A DNA stretch of 7,520 bases from Pseudomonadota bacterium (GTDB lineage: Bacteria; Pseudomonadota; Alphaproteobacteria; Rhizobiales; Devosiaceae), in contig JAEZFJ010000447.1 of assembly GCA_023437755.1 (NCBI GenBank), positions 1 through 7,520 of the forward strand, in the 5' to 3' direction. Within the stretch, counting starts at the first letter, position 1, and every line of letters begins with the position of its first letter. The translations under genes were made by a program, and so were the position numbers. Positions 6,454 to 7,520 of the stretch are shown here, piece by piece. Under the pieces are notes generated by a model, which had not been told where the DNA came from, searched no databases, and saw only the letters and a list, made by a program, of their open reading frames with translations.

Positions 6454-6467
6454 AGGCCCACGGGCCT
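6454..6467 (+). repeat. Intercistronic hairpin between the permease and binding-protein genes
   Basis: AGGCCC (6454-6459) and GGGCCT (6462-6467) are perfectly complementary with two bases between, giving in practice a 5-bp GC-rich stem with a CACG loop. There is no T-run after it; TATAA and then the DctP ribosome binding site follow. It may act as an RNA-stabilising or processing structure or a weak attenuator, which would let the binding protein be made at a different level from the membrane subunits. The function is inferred. Confidence 0.45.
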
Positions 6468-6483
6468 ATAACGGGAGGAGACG

Positions 6484-7506
6484 ATGAGAATGAAGCATTT
6501 CGTTTTGGGCGCGCTGGCAGCGCTCGCCATGTCGGGCACCGCGGTTGCTCAGGAGGTGACCCTGCGCATTCACCAGTTCCTGGCGGCGCAGGCCACCATC
6601 CCGGCCCAAGCGATCGAGCCGTGGGCCAACAAGGTCAGCGAGGAGTCCGACGGGCGGATCAAGTTCGAACTCTATCCGGCCATGCAGCTCGGTGGCGCGC
6701 CGCCGGAACTCTATGACCAGGCCAAGGACGGCGTGGTCGATATCATCTGGACGGTGCTCGGCTACACGCCCGGGCGCTTCCCGAAGTCGGAAGTGTTCGA
6801 ACTGCCGTTCCTGATCACCAATGGCAAGGATTCTTCGGCCGCCTTCTACAATTATGTGATGGAGAACTCTGCCGACGAGTTCGCCGGCGTGCACGTCATC
6901 GCCCTCCATACGCACGGCCCCGGGCTGTTCCACTCCAAGGAGCCGATCGACTCGCTGGACGACCTGCAGGGCATGAAGGTGCGTGGCGGCTCGCGCATCA
7001 TCTCCAACATGCTGGCGCAGCTTGGTGCCGAGCCCATCGGCATGCCGGTGCCGCAGACCACCGAGGCGCTCTCCAAGGGGGTCATCGACGCGACCACCTC
7101 GCCGTGGGAAGTCACGCCCTCGCTGCGGATCGCCGAACTGGTCAGCAATCACACCGGCTTCGCCGGGGAGCATGGCCTCTACAGCCAGACCTTTGGTTTC
7201 ATCATGAACCAGGACAGCTACAACAACCTGCCCGACGACCTTAAGGCGGTCATCGATGCCAATTCGGGCCTCGAGATGTCGCGCCAGTTTGGCCGGGTGA
7301 TGGACGAGGGCGACTCCGTGGGTCTCAAGATCGCGGTTGAGGCGAACAACAACATCATTCGGCTGGATGAAGCGGAAACCGCCCGCTGGGTGGAGGCTGC
7401 ACAGCCGACCATCGACCAGTGGTTTGCCGACATGGAGGCTTTGGGGGTCGACGGGCCGGCACTCTATGAAGCTGCCAAGGCCGCAGTCGCAGCCGAAGGC
7501 AACTGA
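6484..7506 (+). CDS. TRAP transporter periplasmic substrate-binding protein (DctP family)
   Basis: A 340-residue complete binding protein that captures an organic acid in the periplasm and hands it to the DctQ-DctM permease. A Sec signal peptide is visible: basic start MRMKH, hydrophobic core (6-16) and AVA before a likely cut after residue 22. The mature protein has the DctP pattern: ELYPAMQLGG (62-71), FELPFL (105-110), and GMKVRGGSR (163-171), whose R167 matches the conserved arginine that salt-bridges the ligand carboxylate. The TTEALSKGVIDA segment (192-203), which normally closes the pocket in this family, is also present. The start is ATG 6484, with GGAGG 5 nt upstream; ATG 6490 is possible but worse spaced. 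The ligand is a carboxylate. Proximity to a hydroxycinnamate-type operon suggests an aromatic acid, by analogy with Rhodopseudomonas TarP, but residue inspection alone cannot decide. Confidence 0.95.
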   Translation: MRMKHFVLGALAALAMSGTAVAQEVTLRIHQFLAAQATIPAQAIEPWANKVSEESDGRIKFELYPAMQLGGAPPELYDQAKDGVVDIIWTVLGYTPGRFPKSEVFELPFLITNGKDSSAAFYNYVMENSADEFAGVHVIALHTHGPGLFHSKEPIDSLDDLQGMKVRGGSRIISNMLAQLGAEPIGMPVPQTTEALSKGVIDATTSPWEVTPSLRIAELVSNHTGFAGEHGLYSQTFGFIMNQDSYNNLPDDLKAVIDANSGLEMSRQFGRVMDEGDSVGLKIAVEANNNIIRLDEAETARWVEAAQPTIDQWFADMEALGVDGPALYEAAKAAVAAEGN

Positions 7507-7520
7507 CGAAAGCCTCAAGG

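Noticed and set aside
5008..6471. 487-codon open frame overlapping the DctM gene in another plus frame
   Set aside because: The composition is Arg/His/Gly-rich with no hydrophobic segments, while the DctM frame encodes a clear polytopic membrane protein.
6466..7518. 350-codon open frame on the minus strand opposite the DctP gene
   Set aside because: A high-GC antisense shadow; the plus strand has a signal peptide, a ribosome binding site and all DctP family motifs.
7507..7520. Terminator after the DctP gene
   Set aside because: Only 14 bases remain in the window; no structure can be judged.

Overview
The window is one end of a contig from a GC-rich bacterium, most likely an alphaproteobacterium. 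Grounds are the high G+C with strong third-position bias, the gene content and the gene order. The host genus cannot be fixed from the sequence. The first 44 bases are not genomic: they match an Illumina Nextera adapter, including what looks like an i5 index. Genomic sequence starts at about 45.

Layout. On the minus strand, a feruloyl-CoA-synthase-like acyl-CoA ligase (2116..260) is followed 6 nt later by a short-chain dehydrogenase (from 253) that is cut off by the adapter. Diverging from the ligase across a 94-bp AT-rich control region is a tightly packed plus-strand set: a crotonase (enoyl-CoA hydratase family, 2211..2990), a MarR-type repressor (2990..3460) and a metal-dependent amidohydrolase (3453..4337). 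After a 210-bp gap comes a complete TRAP transporter: small membrane subunit DctQ (4548..5090), large membrane subunit DctM (5087..6409) and periplasmic binding protein DctP (6484..7506).

How it may work together (inference). The TRAP system would import an organic acid, probably an aromatic one such as ferulate or p-coumarate. The ligase would make the CoA thioester, the crotonase would hydrate the side-chain double bond, and the SDR would oxidise the 3-hydroxyacyl-CoA. That is a CoA-dependent beta-oxidative shortening of hydroxycinnamates, as described for Agrobacterium fabrum. The alternative is the retro-aldol route that yields an aldehyde directly. The crotonase keeps both glutamates of classical hydratases, which favours the beta-oxidative reading. 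The MarR protein probably represses the divergent promoters and is released by a CoA-thioester inducer, as CouR is in Rhodopseudomonas. The amidohydrolase has no assigned step and is the most interesting unknown. No thiolase is visible; it may lie beyond the left edge.

No RNA genes, CRISPR arrays, insertion sequences or phage genes were seen.
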